From Cephalopachus bancanus (Eukaryota > Chordata > Mammalia > Primates > Tarsiidae), in contig JAPVLO010000161.1 in assembly GCA_027257055.1 (NCBI GenBank), positions 1,240,001 through 1,304,000 on the forward strand: a stretch of 64,000 nucleotides of DNA, written 5' to 3'. Shown one piece after another: positions 47,453 through 59,163 of this stretch; position 1 is the first letter of the stretch; every line of letters begins with the position of its first letter. Under the pieces are notes generated by a model. It was not told where the DNA came from and ran no database searches. It saw nothing but the letters and a program-made list of their open reading frames with translations. Position numbers and translations under genes: made by a program.

Positions 47453-47529
47453 GGAAACTGCAGAAACAAACTCACATATACTGACTACCTGATCTACGGC
47501 CAATGTGCTACCACAAAATTCTAGAGACA

Positions 47530-47765
47530 TTATTTCACAAAAGAAGATATCCAAATGGCCAATAATTACATAAAAAGTTGCTCAACATCACTGGTTAACA
47601 GGGAAATGTATACTGGAACTATGAGATACCTACTAATGTGGTTAAAGTTAGGGAAGATAAAAACCGGTGACGCTATACATTGGTGAGGATGTGGAACCAC
47701 TGGAATTTTCAATCTGCTAGTGAGAGTAGTTTGAGATAACTACTCTGGAAAACTTACCATCAGCT
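47530..47765 (+). pseudogene. L1 ORF2 C-terminal fragment
   Basis: Sense L1 ORF2: 'aaaagaagatatccaaatgg', 'aacatcactggttaacaggg', 'gagatacctactaatgtgg' and 'cattggtgaggatgtggaac'. No intact frame. Confidence 0.88.
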
Positions 47766-48700
47766 AAGGACAAAAGGGGAGGACCAAGGGTGTTGGTACA
47801 GATGGCAGCGGGGCTGCTTCTGGCCCTATTATCTACTCAGTATTAGGAACCAAGGGGTTGCTCCCTCATAAACCAAATTGTTGGGAGAAGGAAGAACAGC
47901 CCTCACCATCTTTCTTCCCCAGTTCAGACTTGGGATTTGATAAATTTCAGTAATTAATGTTACCAAGAAGCACCTGATGTTCTGGGAATAACATGTTTTC
48001 AGTCTGAATCTTTTGCTGCTGACTACTCACATAGAATTTTCCAAGGCTTTCTTGAGATAATGAGGCGGCACCTACTTGACACCAAAACAATGGCTCACTT
48101 TAGCCAGTTCCTCTGAATGCCGTAGTCCTTCTCATCATTCCACCTACAGGCTCAGTTCTGGAACAATGAATGAGAAAGCTGGAAGGCTCTCTCCACTAGA
48201 CTGGCTTCTGTAATTGGACTGGACCTTCCTACCTCTTAATAGTTCTGAATGGGAGGATAACTAAGGTATTTACCTCTCTATTTAATCCCCACCATGGTGT
48301 CTTTAACTCTGATTCCTGGTCTTTCCTTTTCACCTGCTAGGGTAGAAGCTAAACTCTAAATTCTGGCCTTAGCAGACAGAATCCCTGGCAATCTTGTATA
48401 GTTCCTTCCAGCACGTCTTTGTGGTCCCAGGACTGGACATTGCTTTTGCTACAGACCAGCTATTGTTGGTTGTTTACCCAAACCCTGAAAGATGTTTCTG
48501 CACCACAGGTAGGCACTTCTACATGGAAGACACTGATCATTCTACCTAATTTTTTATCAATATATTCTGACCAGACTCTTTCACTCCCCCCTGTTCATCA
48601 TCTCACATCAGGCAAATTCTCACTATATCTCCAAGATTTTGTGTTCCTTTTATGTGGCTTAGTAGGTTCACTTCATTCTTAGCCTTTCCTTGCAGGATAT
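47766..48700. other. Unassigned, possibly retroviral-derived
   Basis: GC-richer than its flanks, with an 87-codon plus frame at 48419-48682. The texture suggests an old ERV internal region in antisense, but no motif was identified. Function unknown. Confidence 0.3.
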
Positions 48701-49384
48701 TTCCAGCATGTGATATGACTATGAAAAAACTGAAAAATTCATTGAGCTAGCTGCTGGAATTCATGTGTGCTTGTCTGGCAGAAATTTAACATTTCAGAGG
48801 CTTTAGGGAAAATTGTGTCAGGACAGAAGATGCTTAGGATAATAGATTTACAGCATCTCTGTTCCATGCAGCTTGTTTAGTTATTAGATCTGTAAGTTGT
48901 TACTTAAAGATAAATTTTTCAGTTTGATTTAGTTTCAACATTGCCTCTGAGAATCTCACACATTCCCAGAGGCCACAGGGCAGTCAGTACAACTTAAATA
49001 AATTGAGCATGTTTGAATCAATAAATAAATGCATGTGTCTCCACCCACTCAAGCATCATACACATAGAATATACACTTTTAAAAATCCTTTAAAAGGTTC
49101 CAGAATTACCACCAAGCAGCAGGAAATATCCTTCTAAGTACAAGGTGAGGTGGAACACAAGAGCTACACATGAGGTGATAAGTCAAACACAAGCACACAT
49201 CGAAGATACCAGGCAGGGCATAGAGTGTGAAGACTTTGGAAAACAATGTACAAGCTAATTTTTATGAACTTGTAAGTGCTGGTCACAATGGAATTTTCAC
49301 ATGATTGATTCCACTGAAGACTTACAAATTACAAAAAATCATCAAATCTTCTTTGAGCAGATTTTTTTTTTTTTTTTTTGCTGT
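48701..49384. other. Unique non-coding sequence
   Basis: No gene or repeat recognised. Ends in a run of about 18 T (49363-49380). Confidence 0.45.
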
Positions 49385-49665
49385 GAAGTCTATAGAGCAC
49401 TGTGGTTAGATTATATATGTGCAGCTAAGGATGGTACAATTTGTTTCAGGCTGCTCAGGCTCAAATCCTTGTTATACTACGTAATTGCTGTACAATTTTG
49501 GGTAAACTACTTAACTTTCTCTGCCTCAGAGTCTTAGCCTGAAAAATGAGGACAATTATATGATAAGCATGTTGAGAGTGTATGAGGACATATATGGATA
49601 TATGAAAGCACTTAGGACAGAACAAACACTTGGTAGGAACTCAATAAATCTTAGCTATTAGTATA
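49385..49665 (-). mobile_element. MIR SINE, near full length
   Basis: Reverse complement MIR: 'tatagagcactgtggttag', 'aggctcaaatccttg', 'gggtaaactacttaac', 'tctctgcctcagag', 'gaactcaataaatcttagc'. Confidence 0.9.
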
Positions 49666-50544
49666 ATACACACATCTTCGTGTGAGTATTTTTGAAGAAG
49701 CAGGAATAAAAGACATTCCTACTCATTGAAATCTTATCACTTCATTGCCAAAGAAGATTGCAATGCAAAATACAGAACTGAAAAGAGAAAGTATGGGCTA
49801 TTTATGAAACCATTTTATGTCTCCCCCCCAAATTAAGCAAAAAGTCTAGAATATAGTATATTTAAGACTATAGAGTATAGTTTTAAATTATGTTTTATTA
49901 ATCCATCAACTATTCAACGTAAACGCCATATGGTATTTAATTAAAGTGAAGGACACATTGAAAATAAAACAGTCTAAAATGATTTAATGAAAGAAGATAT
50001 AATAGAACCAAATCTTAAAGGCTTCAATCAGAGTTGAATTTGTAGGGGGAGAGGAGAAAGCCCTTAAGATGGGTAAAGGAGATTGACAAATGGTTGGAAG
50101 CATTGAAGAAACATGGAAGAGACCAGGTTAACTTATAGAGGAAACCAGGCAGGTAGAGAGGTGCCAGATTACTTGACAATGAATCATGTCAGCTGCCAAT
50201 TTCTAAACCAATTTGTAGATGTAAAAGTGGTTTATTTTAAGGAACTGCTAGATTCAAGTTTCTCTAAAAATCTGCTTATTGAAGAGCTTCTTTTAAAATA
50301 AACAGATGTTCAATTTTGTTCACCTAGACATTCAAGACCAACTTCCCCCAAATAATGTATTTCTCCTTATTGAGGTGGCTATAAGATCCATTGTTCTACC
50401 CTTGGGAGAATGTAGCAAGTTGGTTATTTGGGACTCTCTTTGCATACTCAGAATCATAGGCCATGCAAACTTCTAGCAAAGGGTTTAAATGTTTACCCCT
50501 ACTGAATGTTTAACTATTGGTTTAAATTAACTTTGATATCCAAG
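49666..50544. other. Unique AT-rich non-coding sequence
   Basis: No gene or clear repeat. Confidence 0.45.
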
Positions 50545-51250
50545 TAATCTGAAAATATGCCCATACCAAAACCTGCATGTGGATGTTTATAGGAGACTAA
50601 TTCATAATTGCCAAGAACTGGAGGCAACCAAGATGTTCTTCAACAGGTGAATGGCTAAACAAATTGTGGTAATAATAAAATATTATTCAGCAAGAAAAAG
50701 GAATAAGCTATCAAGCCATAAAAAGATGTGAATGATTCTCAAGTGCACACCACTAAGTGGAGGAATCCAGTCTTAAAAGGCTAGAGATACTATATGATTC
50801 CATTTATATGACATTCTGGAAAAGGCACAACTATAGAGATGGTAAACATATCAGTGATTACCAGGGACTTGGGGGAGAGGCAGGAAAGTTGAATAAGCGA
50901 AGTGCAGGGAATTTTATTTTTTAAGTTGGAGTCTCGCTGCCATCCAGGCTTGAGTGCAGTGGCACACTCATGGCCACCCCAGCATTGACAGAACAGGGAA
51001 TTTTTAAGGCAGAAACTCTTCTGCTTTACAGTAGAATACTGTAATGATGGATCCATGACACTACTCATTTATTAAAACCCATAGAACTTTATAACACAAA
51101 AAGCGAACCTTAATGTATGCAAATAGAAACAATCTTGTAGGAGGTCAGGGGATCCCAGGATGGATTGTAGAATGTGATGAAAACTCTAACTGAATTACAA
51201 ATGTATAAAACAACCTCATTAAAGAGGGTGAGGAGGAAAAGGTGCTGACT
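50545..51250 (+). mobile_element. Old L1 (L1ME) ORF2 end and 3' UTR
   Basis: Sense L1: 'ccaaaacctgcatgtggatg', 'ataattgccaagaactggag', 'caggtgaatggctaaac', 'gactatatgattccatttat'-type text and 'ggatggattgtagaatgtg'. It continues, after unassigned sequence, at 52160-52985. An Alu fragment is nested at 50916-50993. Confidence 0.88.
50905..51004 (-). mobile_element. 78-bp Alu fragment with 11-bp duplication
   Basis: Only the last ~75 bases of an Alu right arm remain (50916-50993), in antisense. cagggaatttt flanks at 50905-50915 and 50994-51004 show it inserted already truncated. Confidence 0.9.
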
Positions 51251-52159
51251 TAAGAAACTCTGGAAAGAAGTAGATGTAATGCCTAGCCTACAGCAATTGT
51301 GTAGGTGATGAGTCAGTTGATCAGACCCACCCCTGGCACCTACAGGGACTCCTTTCCCCACTCCCTTTGGAGGGCCTTTACCTTGTAAGTTAGCCAATTC
51401 CTCCAGGTGCCCCCAGGACCCTATGCCTGCACATGAGGCACATCGTAAGTGCTAGCTCAGGATGTTTGCCCGGATTACAGCTGCTCTAAACTCTGTAAGT
51501 GTCCTAGAATTTCTTCCTTTGGGTGGAGCAATAATTTAGGAAGGGAAACCAAGGACAAATTCAGCAAATGCAGTCTAAGGCAATGGTGGCTAAGACACAG
51601 GCAGGTCAATAGATTGTGGTACCTTTCTAGGCAGTGTGTGTCATTTTATGAATTTAATTAGTAAGCCAAGAGCAGTTTAGAGGCATGTTATCACAGTCTG
51701 TCAAATAAACCACCCTGCTCCCTGTGCCAATTGTTTTGAAAGCTACCTGGGATTTGCTGTAATCAGGTATAGTAAGATGACAGACATGGAAACAACTGCC
51801 TTGAAAGAAGTTTATTACTTTCTTTCCCAAGAGGAGAGGGCCATGCCACACCATGCAGAGCCACACAGAAAGCACCTACGTCAGTCAGGAGGCAGGAGTG
51901 AGAGGTAAGCAAGGATAAACACCTTTAATTACTTTGGCGGTGGGGAGTTGTTAGGTGAGGATGTCCCCTTTTGGACAGGAAGCAAAACACAGATGTTGGG
52001 GTTGGTGGTTGGAGGGCTTGTTATATGATTTCTGTGCACCTGCAACACACACAGATGTGTGGATATAAACAACTTTGGCTGTTAGTTTGACCCATGGTTT
52101 CAAAATGTCAAATAATCAATTACAGAATATCAAAAATGATTATTACAACAGGATCCCGA
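51251..52159. other. Unassigned non-coding sequence
   Basis: Probably inserted in or next to the L1ME 3' UTR. No family or gene recognised. Confidence 0.4.
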
Positions 52160-52985
52160 AATAGAAAAACATTAGGTAAAAACTAGAAAATATGAATAAA
52201 GTATAAAATTTAGTTAACTATAATGTATCAGTATTGATTTATGAATTGTAACAACTGTGTCATACTAATGCAACACAATCATCCAAAGTCTTATGGCATT
52301 TTGCCCAACGATGGATTGCATATACAATGGTGGACTCTTAATGTTTCAACAGAGCTGAAAAATTCCTGTTGCTCTGTGACACCATAGCTTTTATAACATC
52401 ATGGCATAATTACTTTATCTTTTATAAATTTAGTGTAGCCTAAATGTCTAATGCTTATAAAGTACACAGTAGTATACAGTAATGTTCTAGACGTTTACAT
52501 TCACTCACTACTCACACACTCACTGGTTCACCCAGAACCATTTCCAGTCCTGCAAGTTCCATTCACAATACGTGCCATATACAAATGTACCATTTAAAAA
52601 ATCATTTTGGTCACATTTTACGGTACCTTTTCTATGTTTAGATGCACAAATACTAACAATTGTATTACAATTGCCTACAGTATTCAGCATAGTAAAATGC
52701 TTTACAAGTTTGTAGTCTAGGAGGAATAGGCTATACCATATAACCTGGGTTTATAGTAGGCTATACTATCTAGGTTTGTGTAAGTACACTCTGTGATGTG
52801 TGCCCAATGACGAAATCACCTATAATGCATTTATCAGAATGTACCCTCATTGTCAAGGGATGTATGACCTTATATGAATAATAGGAAACTGGGTGGGGAG
52901 CATATGGGAACTCTGCCTTATTGTTGCAACTTTTCTAGAAATCTAAACTATTCAAAAACAGAAGTTCATTTTATCAAATTAAGTT
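52160..52985 (+). mobile_element. L1ME 3' end, split by a DNA transposon
   Basis: 'aaaaacattaggtaaaaact', 'gaataaagtataaaatttag', 'tgtatcagtattgattta' at 52160-52276, then 'aataggaaactgggtgggga', 'atatgggaactctgcc' and 'tctaaactattcaaaaacag' at 52869-52985. Together these form the standard L1ME 3' end. Confidence 0.85.
52277..52868. mobile_element. DNA-transposon-derived element (~590 bp)
   Basis: Sits exactly inside the L1 tail. Its right end, 'aatgtaccctcattgtcaag' to 'ggatgtatgacc', is an imperfect inverted match to the left end starting near 'atcatccaaagtc'. Internal blocks such as 'cctgcaagttccattcac', 'ttgcctacagtattcagc' and 'ggctataccatataacctgg' match a common mammalian non-autonomous DNA family. 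No transposase. Confidence 0.75.
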
Positions 52986-53599
52986 TGAGAACAATCTGCG
53001 CCTTTCATTGATCTCTAAGCTATCTTTGCATTAGGCATGTGTGCTCTCATGACAAAATGAAGGAAGGAGATACTGGTAAGGGAAGATACAAAGAAAGAAA
53101 AAAATCCTAGCTCTGCTCTTAAGAAAATTCCAGTTTAATAGAGAATACAGAAACTCCAAAATGGTCTTGCAAGGTGCTCTGTCAGAATTTCATGTATGAT
53201 GTCATGAGATATTTAAAGAAATGTCTGGAGGACTCAGGGAAAGCTTCTCAGTGGAGTTAACATTTAAAGAGTACCTTGAAGGGTTAGGAGCAATCTGAAA
53301 AGTGGAACAAGAGAGAAAGGGGCATGAGAGCAGAGCTGAAGGCAAAGATGCAGAGACAGAAAGTCAAGCTGCTTGGGTGATAGGTTGGACAAAAACATGT
53401 TGCCCATGGTTCAGAGTGTAGAAGAGGAAGCTTGAACAGTATATTAGAGCTCCAGCCCCAAGGAGGCACTTACACATTTGCTGCCTGACTGATTGACGGA
53501 ATGAATAAATAATCACAAGCTGAAAAGCCTTGCATGATTTCTAAAGAATCTAGACTTAATTCTAGAGTCAACAGGAAGCCACCTAGGGTTTTTGAAAAG
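52986..53599. other. Unique non-coding sequence
   Basis: No gene or clear repeat. Confidence 0.45.
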
Positions 53600-53790
53600 T
53601 GGAACCTGACATGCTGGTGATTAGACCTTCCCCACACCAGGTATGTTTCATGGACCACCGCCAGTAGCTTTTCGGGCGTGCTTATAAGAAATAGGGAACC
53701 TCAGGCCACACCTCAGACCTACTTAATCAGAATCTGCACTTTATCAAGATCCCTGGGTGATTTGTATGCACACATAAATTCCAGAAAAGC
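53600..53790. mobile_element. hAT-type MITE relic (MER5A-like)
   Basis: 'cacctcagacctacttaatc', 'agaatctgcactttatcaag', 'atccctgggtgatttgtatg' follow MER5A-type order. Confidence 0.7.
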
Positions 53791-53934
53791 TGTTTTAGAT
53801 AGGTCACTTTGTTAGTTCTGGAAAGAGTAGTCTTTTTTTTTTTAACTTCCTACCAAAAAAGAAAGAATGGGAGGAAGGGAGAGAAAAGGAAAGGAGAAGG
53901 AGAAAGGAGAGAAGAAACAAGAGAGAAAAGAAAA

Positions 53935-54230
53935 CCTATAATCCCAGCACTTTGGGAGACCGTAGCGAGTGAATTGCCTGAGCCCGAGGGTTCAAGACCA
54001 GCCTTGGCAACTTGGCAAGACCTCGTCTCTACAATAAATAAAAAACTAGCCAGGTGTAGCAGTGCACGCCTGTCGTTCTGGCTACTTGGAAGACTGAGGC
54101 GAAAGGATTGCCAGAGCCCAGCAGGTCGACGCTGGGGTGGCCGTGAGTGTGCCACTGCACTCCAGCCTGGGTGACGGAGTGAGACTCCAACTAAAAAAAA
54201 ATAAAATAAAAAAATAAAGAAAAGAAAAAG
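53935..54230 (+). mobile_element. Alu, slightly 5'-truncated
   Basis: Starts at 'cctataatcccagcacttt', lacking about 20 bases, and runs to a mixed A/T/G tail. It is inserted after a purine-rich GA tract (53862-53934), which may be target sequence. Older type ('gccgtgagtgtgcc'). Confidence 0.95.
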
Positions 54231-55140
54231 CTGGGGAAAACAATGACTCACATAAGTGACATGAACAAACAGCATTCACCCTAACTGCTTTCTTCCACCC
54301 ATGCCCTATCTCATGAAAGAAGCAGCATCTCTAATTAGCATCTCCATCCAGCCTCCAGAAGAATGCGTGGGTGCCCTTTGAAAGGGCTACCCTAGAATTG
54401 AGGAGGGAGGGGACGTCTAAATGGGTGGCTGGTGGCAGAGTGACAGGCAAACTTGTAACTCTCATTCCGGCTGCAAGCAGATGAAACATGCACTTAATTT
54501 CCAGGAAAGTGGCTGCTGGGATGGCAGCTGAGGGAAATCAAAGGCTCAGCGGGCCCCCATAATTCACACTCATTTTGTGTAGCCAGAGCAGATGATGGAA
54601 TGGCAGGGTAAAAATGTCCCCAGCTCTTGCTAGCACACTGCTGTGTTGAGGCCCATCCCACCCCTCTGTCTTCCTCTGCCTCTATGCCCAGGGCAGCCAA
54701 AATCTGGATTCGTGCAGGGAAAGAAAATGGAAATGTCCTGTTCTGCACATGCTCAGGCTGCTGAGACAGCCGGTGCAGGCAAGTGACCCACTTCCACAAC
54801 CTAATCTGTATTGTCTGAGCTGCTGGGGCATCTTCCTCCAAGGGATGCTCATTGTGATTTATTCTATTTACCCGCAAATGCTGAATTTACTTCTGAGGAG
54901 CTGCACATCATAATGGCATCCTTGTGTTGAAGACTTTGATTTGAGATGAAAGATAAAACAGAGGCTGGCTTGTCTGATTAGTGCCCTAAGTTCTGTGATT
55001 GCTCTCAGGATACAGGCAGGGCTTTATTTGGGGTTTTGTTCTTTCCCTCCCCTAAATGATTGGGATGCTGAGAGCTGAGCTCTTTCTTCAATGAAGCCCG
55101 TTAGTCACTTGTCTGCTCTGTGTTAGGCATGTTCACAATG
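54231..55140. other. Unique non-coding sequence, conserved-looking in part
   Basis: No repeats recognised. 54720-55010 contains a PBX-HOX-type TGATTTAT at 54855-54862, a SOX-type ATTGTG just before it, and a TCF-like 'actttgatttgag' near 54933. A 127-codon minus frame is unsupported. Confidence 0.4.
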
Positions 55141-55277
55141 TTTCTTTCTTTCTCCTCCTCCTTCTTCTTTCTCCTCCTCCTTCTTCTTTCTCCTCCTCCT
55201 CCTCCTCCTCCTCCTCCCCCTCCCCCTCCTCCTCCTCCTCCTCCTCCTCTTCCTCCTCCTCCCCCTCCTCCTCCTCC
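55141..55277. repeat. 137-nt pure polypyrimidine tract, (TCC)n/(TTC)n
   Basis: No purine on the plus strand across the whole interval, chiefly CTC and CTT triplets. It produces artefactual poly-Pro and Arg/Lys-rich frames on the two strands. Confidence 0.98.
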
Positions 55278-55410
55278 ACTTCCTCATTCTCCTTCTCCAG
55301 TTCCTCATGAGCATACTGTGAAATGTTACCCTTGTACCTAGTTTACAGACAGAAACACTGAGGCTAGCAGCAACTAGAAGCATAGTTGGAATTCTATTCA
55401 AAACTGGCTG

Positions 55411-55705
55411 AGCCGGGCTCGGTGGCTCAGCCTGTAATCCCGCGCCTTTGGGAGGCTGAGGTGAATGGATTGCCTGAGCCCGCGGGTTCGAGACCCGTCT
55501 GGGCAGCAAGACCTCATCTCTACAATAAATCAAAAAAATCAGCCGAGCGTGGTAGCGCATGCCTGTAATTCCGGCTACTCGGAAGGCTGAGGTGGAAGGA
55601 TCGCCGGAGCCCAGCAGGTCGAGGCTGCGGTGGCCGGGAGCGGCCACTGCACTCCAGTCTGGACGACAGAGTGAGACTCCAACTCGAAAAAAAAAAACAA
55701 AAAAA
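55411..55705 (+). mobile_element. Alu
   Basis: Nearly identical to the window's young consensus ('gccgggctcggtggctcag', 'gcccgcgggttcgagacccg'). 'aactggctg' upstream (55402-55410) recurs after the tail near 55705, a likely target-site duplication. Confidence 0.96.
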
Positions 55706-55827
55706 CAACTGGCTGTTTCTTCTGCTTTATTAGTTACTGCATTAATTTAGAGCGAAAAAAAATCCCTTAGGAGCCAGATCCAAGTGCCCTGAAGTTATAT
55801 TCTCTGGAATAACTATCTTCACCCATG

Positions 55828-56245
55828 TGATGGTTAATTTCATGTGTCAAATTGACTGGGCCATGGGATGCCCAGATAGATGGTGAAACATTATTTTGGG
55901 ATGTGTCTGTGAGTACGTATGTCCCAGGGAGATTAGCATTTGCATTGGTGGATTGAGTATAGCAGAGGGCCCTCATCAATGTGGGTAGTCACCAGTTAAT
56001 CTGTCCAGCGACTGAATAGAGCAAAAAGACAGAAGATTGAACAAACTCTATCTGACTGCTTGAGTAGGACATCAATCCCCTGCCCTCACTGTTCCTGGTT
56101 CTCAGGACTTCAGGTTCAAGCTGAAATCTATGCCTTTGGCTCTCAGGCTCTCAAACACCATTTCCTGGATCCACAGTTTACACATGGCAGACTTCATAAT
56201 TGCTTGAGCCAATACCTCATCATATATATATGTGAACCTTGACTT
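55828..56245 (+). mobile_element. Solo ERVL-type LTR (MLT2-like)
   Basis: Intact 5' start 'tgatggttaatttcatgtg', then 'gactgggccatgggatgccc', 'gggatgtgtctgtgag' and 'ctgaatagagcaaaaag', ending in a TATA-type run near 56222-56232. No internal sequence follows. Third copy of this LTR family in the window. Confidence 0.88.
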
Positions 56246-57059
56246 GTGAAATCTCAAAGGGCATTAAGTTTTTCATAGCACCACTAATGCCTCATATTTA
56301 TTAGAGCTTTGCACTTTTTGAGCTCTTTATCACATCTTACCTCATTTAACGATCAAGAATATACCATAAAACCTGCAGAGCTTAAGTCAATATTTCCAGT
56401 TGTTTGGAGAAAGGGATTTGAGCCCCAGAGACAATCAAAAGCAGCATGGCATGAAGAGCAGAGATCTGATGGAGGACTCAGGACGCAACGGCACCACACC
56501 TTCATACCTGGGTGCATTTTCACATGACTTCACCCACCAGAAATTGAAAGGTGCAACTGAAATTGATCAGACAGAAGGGGAAAAAAATAATTGTTGCCCT
56601 TGAAAAGTTGAAAATTGCCACAAGGAAGAAGCACAGCCATGTTTGAGTGTGCGTGTGTGTATGTGTTCCAGAATGCATATGCATAGGAAAAGTGAGGGGT
56701 TCAGCCACTGACTAGGTTCTCATTTAATCCCAGTCACCTTCCAGCTCAGTTAGATTTGATTAAATTCAGAGATAGAAGCCTTGAGTGTGGAATATGGTGA
56801 GAACTGGGAGGGTCTGACAAAGCAGCCATCCACCAGAGATACTATTTGCCTGAAGATTTAATAAACTTTGCAGGTAGAGCCCTTGGGATTGTCATCATTT
56901 AAGACTGAAATTCTCAAACAAAGTGGGGAGCAGAACACCTGTCCCACCCTTCTCACCTGGACAATATAATGAAGATGCTATTCATGGGACTCAGACCAGA
57001 AATGATGGTTGGTTGCTAGCGAGGATGACCCATTTTCAGGCTGGTGTCACACGTATCAT
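56246..57059. other. Mostly unique; possible MIR at 56300-56450
   Basis: 'gcactttttgagctctttatc' and 'ttacctcatttaacgatc' are MIR-like, low confidence. The remainder is unrecognised. Confidence 0.4.
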
Positions 57060-57720
57060 CTTAGAACCTCATCTTAAGCAAACTGATCCCAAACTATAAG
57101 ACAAGGAAACTCAAGGTGGGTGTTACAAGAAATGAAGTGAGCAAAGTCATTCAATACAGAAACCTTAAAGGAGATATGCACTATAGCTAGTGAGAAGACC
57201 ATTCTCCCACTAATGTGAATAATTGTCATGGAAGAGCCATAAGAACATGCAGGAAGTAACATCAACTTGGTCTCCAACTCCCGTGCCCCCTATAAAGGCA
57301 TTCCCAGAGTTACCAAGTGTAATGTCTACATGACACAGCTAAATTTCTACCCCGACCTAACCCTACTTATCTTTGAGAAACAGAAAAGCTTGCAGACAGA
57401 AGTTTCCCTCTTGACTGAATGAATCAAAACTGGTAAGATCCAAGATGGCAGCTTAGCTGACCTCTGAAGAAACAAACCTCTTACCTTATTATAATGTGAT
57501 TTCCATACTAAATGACACACCCCTTGGCAGTCATGTCAGAAAACATGGGATCCCCCCCAAAAAGATAAAAGGGGTGGAATCCAAATTCCAAGAAATCTCC
57601 CATTCCCGAAGAATGCATGAATATTCTTCCTCTTGCTTTGAACATTCAATCTCTTCATTAAAAAAACCCTATATTTTAACCCTCTCACCTCACACGAGGT
57701 GAGAATTCGCAAAGAAGAAC
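57060..57720 (+). mobile_element. Possible ERV class I-type LTR
   Basis: 'ccaagatggcagcttagctg', 'aaggggtggaatccaaattc', 'gaagaatgcatgaatattc' and 'accctctcacctcacacgag' have the texture of an ERV1 LTR with a central promoter. Family and ends not resolved. Confidence 0.35.
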
Positions 57721-58129
57721 ATGCAAACCATGTTGCCACTTCTCCATTTGATTGCCATAGAATTAAATCCTGCACGGCTTGGCCCCCACTTTTAGTTTCA
57801 TGTATTGGCTTCACAACACCGGACAGGAAAGAATCTCACTCGGAGAGTAAAGTCGACTTCTGTCAGTGACATCAATGTGAACATTCATTGGCAAAGACGG
57901 AAAGAGAGGAAGGGGCACAATAGCAGTGTCCAGCTGTGACCCTGGAGCAGTTGCAGAGGAAGGAGTGGCTGAGGTCAGGAAGTGGGGCAGAACTCAGCAG
58001 GATCAGCTGTGGCTGGAGAATTTCAGTAACTTCCAAGATGGACCACAAACTACTCTGAGATGATACCAGAAGGTAGGAGACATGGAAGGGGCTGAGAGAT
58101 AAAAAGCTTCCCCTTTCTCTCGTTATATC

Positions 58130-58460
58130 TTGCTTAACCTTTAAAACCCAGTTCCAAGGATACTTCTCAAAGTATTTTTTTTTAGAAGTGGGTCATCATT
58201 CTCCAAACTCCCCAAGCTCCCAAAGCTCTTAGCCTTATTGCAGTATTACCTTCCATCTTGTACTTTGACTGCCTGTGGTCTATTTGCCCCAGTTAATTTT
58301 TCTGGACCACAAATACCTGTGTCAAGTACCCCTTTCCTCTTCACACTCATGATCTCCTTCTAGATCCTATGCTCATAGAGGCTCTGTCTCTGAACCTTCC
58401 ACACAACCCAGAATGCTTCCCCTCCCTTATTGACATGGTAATTTTGTTTTTGAATGAATG
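58130..58460 (+). mobile_element. L2 LINE 3' fragment
   Basis: 'cctttaaaacccagttccaag', 'actccccaagctccc', 'tgactgcctgtggtc', then 'cctatgctcatagaggc', ending 'tgaatgaatgac', follow the L2 3' order. Confidence 0.65.
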
Positions 58461-59086
58461 ACAGCATGTGAAATGAAAGAGGCAAGAGGAAGACTGGATC
58501 AGGAAAGGGAATAGGATGCTTCGTTTTTCTGGGAAAGAAATCACTGTGGCTTTGACTCCACCCACAACCTTATTTTCCCAGGAGGGGTCAAGTCTTGCTC
58601 ACAGTGGGTGAACCAAGAGATAGGGCTTAAGCCCTATTCAGAGGAAATGCCCTTGACAGGGTCAGCCCGGTGCCTGCCAGGACATGGCCTTGGGTATGTT
58701 TTGTTCCAGCTGCCTTCCCAGGAATTTCTAGGCAGGGCAGGCAGGGAAAGAGACTCATCTCAGCTGCTAGTGGATGGGGGGATTGTGTACGGGGGGGGGG
58801 GGATGTGCGGAGATAGCACCTAGGTTGACTAATTAAACCCTTTGGTAGCCGGCCCCCTCCAGCGCAAGCAGATTATCACTGCTGAATCAGCTCCCTGCCA
58901 AGGCTAGACTTACACTCTCTTTTTTCCTGCTTGATTTGCCTAATGGAAGCTGACAGTGAAGTTCAACCCTGATTGTCAGATTTCAGTAGGAACCTCAAGG
59001 GGGGAGAAGAAGGTAGACATTTGAGGAATAAAAATAGCACACATAATGAGATCCTTTATTTAGCTGAACCACTTCTTTAATGACTC

Positions 59087-59088
<2 letters not shown>
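58461..59088. other. Unique non-coding sequence
   Basis: Contains a 12-G run at 58791-58802 and a MAF-element-like TGCTGAATCAGC at 58880-58891. No gene recognised. Confidence 0.45.

Positions 59089-59163
<75 letters not shown>

Noticed and set aside
55120..55341. Poly-proline protein
   Set aside because: Direct translation of (TCC)n simple sequence.
55123..55647. 174-codon minus-strand frame rich in Arg, Lys and Glu
   Set aside because: It is the translation of the polypyrimidine tract joined to the antisense of an Alu; no real protein features.
58791..58802. 12-G run as a G-quadruplex
   Set aside because: A single run without further G tracts at proper spacing is weak evidence, and homopolymer length is error-prone in sequencing.
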